DNA of 64,000 bases from Arthrobacter alkaliphilus. Lineage in GTDB: Bacteria; Actinomycetota; Actinomycetes; Actinomycetales; Micrococcaceae. A model generated the notes under the pieces. The model saw only the letters and a program-made list of their open reading frames with translations. It made no database searches and was not told where the DNA came from. The stretch is taken from the NCBI RefSeq assembly GCF_021483235.1, contig NZ_JAKEEC010000010.1, forward strand, positions 1-64,000. Reading direction: 5' to 3'. Made by a program: the position numbers and the translations under genes. This document shows positions 63,055-64,000 of this stretch, piece after piece (position 1 is the stretch's first letter; every line of letters begins with the position of its first letter).

Positions 63055-64000
63055 CGTCCGGGGAAGACCTTGTCGCCGACAAAGGTGCCGACAAAGGTGT
63101 TGTGGCCGTGCTCGGCGCGGGATCCTGGGGCACTACATTCGCAAAGGTCCTGGCGGATGCCGCACACGCGACCGGTGCGGAGCGGGCTATCCGCATTTGG
63201 GGGCGCCGGGAAGAAGTAGTTGCGCAGATCAACGCGGAGCACCGCAATGCGCAGTACTTGAAGGACGTTCCGCTGCCCGACTCCATCACGGCCTCGACCG
63301 ATGTGGCCGAGGTCCTCGCGGGTGCCGGGGTGGTGATCCTGGCTGTGCCGGCGCAGTCGCTTCGGCTTCAACTGCGCAAGTGGAAACCACTGGTGGCCCC
63401 CGGCGCGGTGGTTGTTTCCCTCATGAAGGGGCTTGAACTCGGTACCGATTCGCGCATGAGCCAAGTCATTTCCGAGGAACTCGACATTCCGCAGGAACGC
63501 GTGGCCGTCGTTTCGGGCCCCAACCTGGCAATGGAGATCGCGCGACAGGAACCGACGGCGTCCGTCGTGGCCTGCAGCGACGAAGCGACAGCTGCATCGT
63601 TCGCGCTCTACTGCACCGCACCGTACTTCCGCCCGTACACGAGCAACGACGTGGTGGGCGTCGAAATCGGTGGAATCGTGAAAAACGTGATCGCCCTCGC
63701 CGTCGGGATTTGCGAAGGCAAGCAGATGGGCGACAACACCAAGGCCTCGGTGATCACGCGCGGCCTCGCGGAGACTACGCGGCTGGCTCTTGCCCTTGGC
63801 GGCGAGGCGCACACCATGGCCGGCCTGGCCGGACTGGGCGACCTCGTTGCCACCTGTTCCTCGCCGCTCTCGCGGAACCACACGGCCGGCCGTTTGCTGG
63901 GCGAAGGCCACACCCTCGAGCAGGTCACCGAGCGCATGACCCAGACGGCGGAAGGCATCAAATCCGGGTACGCTGTCTACGAACTGGCCGGAAAACTCGG
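63051..64000 (+). CDS. gpsA: NAD(P)H-dependent glycerol-3-phosphate dehydrogenase (3' end beyond window)
   Basis: The reading frame is open from GTG 63051 to the window edge (316 codons seen). It shows the Rossmann motif VAVLGAGSWGTTFAKVLADA (about 18-37), SGPNLAMEIA, the catalytic-Lys region VEIGGIVKNVIALAVGICEG and GLGDLVATCSSPLSRNHTAG. It provides glycerol-3-phosphate for phospholipids, fitting its coupling to plsC. The N-terminal 15 residues are an extension with a repeated GADKG/DKG. Confidence 0.95.
   Translation, partial: MTSGEDLVADKGADKGVVAVLGAGSWGTTFAKVLADAAHATGAERAIRIWGRREEVVAQINAEHRNAQYLKDVPLPDSITASTDVAEVLAGAGVVILAVPAQSLRLQLRKWKPLVAPGAVVVSLMKGLELGTDSRMSQVISEELDIPQERVAVVSGPNLAMEIARQEPTASVVACSDEATAASFALYCTAPYFRPYTSNDVVGVEIGGIVKNVIALAVGICEGKQMGDNTKASVITRGLAETTRLALALGGEAHTMAGLAGLGDLVATCSSPLSRNHTAGRLLGEGHTLEQVTERMTQTAEGIKSGYAVYELAGKL

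Overview
The window is ordinary chromosome from a high-GC actinobacterium, most likely Arthrobacter-like (Micrococcaceae). The evidence is an NrtR-nadA-nadB-nadC-cysteine desulfurase operon, an ilvB-ilvN-ilvC-serA block, leuC-leuD divergent from an IclR regulator, a 519-residue methionyl-tRNA synthetase of actinobacterial size, malate:quinone oxidoreductase, GTG/TTG starts and dense overlapping operons. I see no insertion sequence, prophage, integrase or CRISPR array. The last gene (gpsA) runs off the right edge, and a tandem repeat array runs off the left edge.

Layout. 0-3.2 kb: IclR regulator divergent from a two-component FAD-dependent aromatic hydroxylase (reductase plus HpaB-type oxygenase), with a doubled palindromic operator between them. 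3.2-5.1 kb: lipoprotein, phosphoribosyltransferase, MarR-like regulator. 5.1-9.9 kb (minus strand): amino-acid permease, 2-oxoacid dehydrogenase E1 alpha and beta, a free-standing lipoyl domain and an alpha/beta hydrolase in tightly overlapping genes. An Lrp/AsnC regulator is divergent from this group. 10.5-16.5 kb: NAD biosynthesis operon with an NrtR box. 16.5-28.7 kb: GtrA protein, FAH-family enzyme, DUF1684 protein, lipoprotein, transglutaminase, MarR/LLM oxidoreductase pair, orphan RND pump, mqo and a peptide-binding lipoprotein. 28.8-32.5 kb: tRNA-Leu, bcp, MarR regulator, two identical tRNA-Lys, a PQQ-type sugar dehydrogenase and a sunset-domain protein.

32.6-59.7 kb holds most of the branched-chain amino-acid pathway in several units: ilvD; ilvB-ilvN-ilvC behind a leader-peptide attenuator; serA; leuB; ilvE; and leuC-leuD divergent from an LtbR-like IclR regulator. 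A TCTCA-N5-TGAGA dyad lies at the leuC/IclR promoter and again upstream of ilvD, with a degenerate copy before leuB, suggesting one regulon. Interspersed are a MacB-like ABC transporter, metG, a secreted Pro-rich protein with its sortase, an SGNH hydrolase, a metallo-beta-lactamase-fold hydrolase, a second FAH protein and gltX followed by tRNA-Gln and tRNA-Glu. The right end is an AbiEi/DUF559-type protein, then murA-plsC-gpsA.

The most unusual features are three intergenic tandem arrays (1-135, about 45617-45870, about 47813-48204). All have an exact 32-bp period and share a half-unit of the form GTGRMCGGGSGTYC, while the other half-unit is array-specific. They look like one dispersed repeat family with no role I can name. 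Also notable are the split lipoyl/hydrolase pair that replaces a normal E2, and a secreted protein with a structured 5' leader next to a sortase that lacks the expected catalytic Arg.
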